A stretch of 21,777 nt of DNA, taken from positions 1 to 21,777 of IMG/VR virus record IMGVR_UViG_3300025137_000350; one strand, 5' to 3'. This document shows positions 20,490 through 21,777 of the stretch, in pieces. The notes below the pieces were generated by a model that did not search any database, was not told where the DNA came from, and was given only the letters and a program-made list of their open reading frames with translations. This DNA is from a virus. The position numbers were made by a program, and so were the translations under genes. Position 1 is the stretch's first letter, and each line of letters begins with the position of its first letter.

Positions 20490-20972
20490 TTAGAAAGGTA
20501 AATCATCAGGGTATTCATCACCACCATCACTAATTATTTGATTTATTTTGTTTTTTAATCTACTATCAAAGTTATCTGATGTATTATTTATACCCATTAC
20601 CCAATTATAAAACATATCTGCATTTTTAAGAACATCTTCAGGAGAACATTTATTATCAAATTCAACGGCAGCTTTTAAACTTGACTGCTTAACAATAAGT
20701 TTTTGTCTATCAGGATTATCATTTGAAGAATTACTAAATGAATTATTAAAAGAATCAGGTTTTATATAAACTGGTTTTACTTTAGGGAATTTACCATCTG
20801 TGTATTCATAATCTGCATTAGTTCCTATTACAAATTTATTTTGTTCTTGATTCTTAGATGAGTATTCTCCTACATCTCCATTTTCAAAACCAATTTCAAA
20901 TTTATACATAACACCATATTTACCCTCCCAACTTCCATTTGATTGTACACTTGTTACTTTACTATTTTTCAT
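20490..20972 (-). CDS. Single-stranded DNA-binding-like protein
   Basis: The 160-aa protein has a beta-rich N-terminal half (about 1-75: KVTSVQSNGSWEGKYGVMYK, FEIGFENGDVGEYSS and NADYEYTDGKFPKVKPVY) consistent with an OB fold, an Asn/Ser-rich linker (about 74-90), a helical region and an acidic tail ending DEYPDDLPF. The DDLPF tip is the bacterial SSB C-terminal signature that docks repair and replication proteins. It lies at the head of the replication genes, followed by DnaA-like and organiser proteins, and NinB (an SSB partner in lambda) is also encoded. The assignment rests on the tail, size and position; the OB-fold part is diverged. Confidence 0.6.
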   Translation of the reverse strand: MKNSKVTSVQSNGSWEGKYGVMYKFEIGFENGDVGEYSSKNQEQNKFVIGTNADYEYTDGKFPKVKPVYIKPDSFNNSFSNSSNDNPDRQKLIVKQSSLKAAVEFDNKCSPEDVLKNADMFYNWVMGINNTSDNFDSRLKNKINQIISDGGDEYPDDLPF

Positions 20973-20983
20973 ATTTATTATTA

Positions 20984-21364
20984 TTATTTAATTATTATTA
21001 ATTGTCTATCATTATCTTCATACATCTTTAACATTTCTTCTGTTAGATTGTAAGAATAAGAACCTGTAATATTATATACACTTTTATCCTTAGCCATCTG
21101 TAACTCTGTTCCTACCATTATACAAGAGTTATAACACCTATCATCATCTGATGAATAAATTGCTCTACCATTAGCACCACTTAAATAATGTACTTGCTTT
21201 AATACTTGAGTAGTACCTTTAAAGTAATGTAGTGTAGCATGAACTATCCTATTATCACATCTATCATATATCTTTTGTAATGCTTCTTGATGCTCTTTTT
21301 CAATCTCTTTTAACCTTTCAACACTTGGTCTTGTTGGTGTGGGTAATCTAAATATATCTTTCAT
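20984..21364 (-). CDS. Protein of unknown function (126 aa)
   Basis: The 126-aa product starts with a Pro-rich stretch (FRLPTPTRPSV) and a charged helix (LKEIEKEHQEALQKIYDR, about 18-35). It continues with a beta-rich part (ATLHYFKGTTQVLKQVHYL, then AIYSSDDDRCYNSCIMV) and an ILTEEMLKMYEDND-like acidic helix near the end. It has three Cys (D-RC-YN-SC pattern near 77-81) but no zinc knuckle. I recognise no family. It precedes the SSB-like gene with an 11-base gap. Confidence 0.55.
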   Translation of the reverse strand: MKDIFRLPTPTRPSVERLKEIEKEHQEALQKIYDRCDNRIVHATLHYFKGTTQVLKQVHYLSGANGRAIYSSDDDRCYNSCIMVGTELQMAKDKSVYNITGSYSYNLTEEMLKMYEDNDRQLIIIK

Positions 21365-21380
21365 ATGTAATTAAATTTTA

Positions 21381-21569
21381 TTAATACCACAAATAAATAT
21401 CCCAATAACCATATACTTTGTATTTATTAAATTTATTACTTAATCTATAAAATAAATGAAATTGTGTTATACATGAATATCTTACTCCTCTGTCAAATTG
21501 AAATTTAAGATACATTCTATATTGGTGTGCTGTGTACATATTTTTATATTTTAATTTAGTGATAGCCAT
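21381..21569 (-). CDS. Small Tyr-rich basic protein of unknown function (62 aa)
   Basis: The 62-aa product has eleven Tyr and five Phe and is strongly basic, with motifs such as HQYRMYLKFQFDRG (about 15-28) and KVYGYWDIYLWY at the end. No family is recognised. Its ATG (21567-21569) lies inside the end of the 53-aa ORF, with 19 bases of overlap. It may be an early host-takeover protein, but that is a guess from size and location. Confidence 0.45.
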   Translation of the reverse strand: MAITKLKYKNMYTAHQYRMYLKFQFDRGVRYSCITQFHLFYRLSNKFNKYKVYGYWDIYLWY

Positions 21570-21712
21570 TTATCATTTAAATGCTTTAAATACTTGACTG
21601 CATAAAACAACTCTTTTTCATTGTATTTAAACTTTGCATACTCTATACTAAAGCACCAAATTCTTTTATAGATTATTATAGAATCTTTATTTGATATTAA
21701 TTTATATTTCAT
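21551..21712 (-). CDS. Small protein of unknown function (53 aa)
   Basis: An ATG at 21710-21712 opens 53 codons ending in TAA at 21551-21553. The product begins MKYKLISNKDSIIIYKRIWC, has a YAKFKYNEKELFYAVKYLKH segment (about 25-44) and is basic and aromatic. The start overlaps the stop of the partial upstream gene as ATGA and the end overlaps the next gene, which supports it as a real gene. No family is recognised. Confidence 0.5.
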   Translation of the reverse strand: MKYKLISNKDSIIIYKRIWCFSIEYAKFKYNEKELFYAVKYLKHLNDKWLSLN

Positions 21713-21777
21713 ATTGCTAAAATATTATCAATTAAACTTGGTAAAATTGCTATAAATAAAGTTGTAAGAACAACTAA
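21709..21777 (-). CDS. C-terminal end of a gene entering from the right edge
   Basis: The minus strand is open from the right edge to a TGA at 21709-21711 that overlaps the next ATG (ATGA). The 22 visible residues, LVVLTTLFIAILPSLIDNIL then AI, are strongly hydrophobic and could be the last membrane helix of a small membrane protein. Too little is visible to say more, and the frame could also be chance. Confidence 0.35.
   Translation of the reverse strand, partial: LVVLTTLFIAILPSLIDNILAI

Noticed and set aside
1-21777. tRNA genes, CRISPR arrays, IS elements, integrase or attachment sites
   Set aside because: I looked for cloverleaf sequences, regular repeats, transposase motifs and long direct repeats and found none, although reading by eye could miss a diverged one.

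Overview
The window is a block of a tailed-phage genome (Caudoviricetes, siphovirus-like) that most likely infects a Bacteroidota host, probably an aquatic flavobacterium. The DNA is strongly AT-rich. Every gene is on the minus strand and packed almost without gaps, with stop/start overlaps such as TAATG and ATGA. Start codons sit behind A-rich leaders and not Shine-Dalgarno boxes, which is typical of Bacteroidota. The capsid, prohead protease and tail proteins look like those of Bacteroidota phages. No integrase, tRNA, IS element or CRISPR array is visible. The host assignment is inference from protein style and base composition.

Transcription runs from high to low coordinates. The right part (about 21.8-15.0 kb) is the early/middle region. 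It holds several small unknown proteins, an SSB-like protein with an acidic DDLPF tip, a protein with a DnaA domain-IV-like DNA-binding helix-turn-helix, a winged-helix replication-initiator/organiser protein, a solitary C5 cytosine methyltransferase, a small HTH protein, NinG, a sigma-70-like protein, two zinc-ribbon proteins, a DUF3310 protein and NinB. These fit phage replication, recombination, DNA modification and a middle-to-late transcription switch.

The late region follows. TerS and TerL lie at 15.0-13.5 kb. A tail-assembly-chaperone pair with a clear -1 frameshift site (T9 run) lies at 13.4-12.6 kb. Connector/tail-completion proteins, large tail proteins, a fibre-like protein and a short tape measure follow down to 4.7 kb. 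The head cassette comes next (XkdF-like protease, acidic scaffold, major capsid protein; 4.6-2.1 kb). Three further structural proteins and a LamG-domain protein cut by the left edge close the window. No portal protein is recognisable, and the tail genes lie between the terminase and the capsid cassette, which is an unusual order.

The most interesting signal is a repeated two-part promoter-like element, roughly ATCAAA-N17-TATTAT (core TCTATTATATA). It occurs five times, all on the coding strand, ahead of terS, the chaperone, the protease, the scaffold and the 160-aa structural gene. One copy follows a strong intrinsic terminator and another follows a hairpin. It does not match the usual Bacteroidota primary sigma consensus (TTTG / TANNTTTG). 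A sigma-like protein is encoded just upstream of the late region, so a phage sigma factor dedicated to these late promoters is a testable hypothesis.
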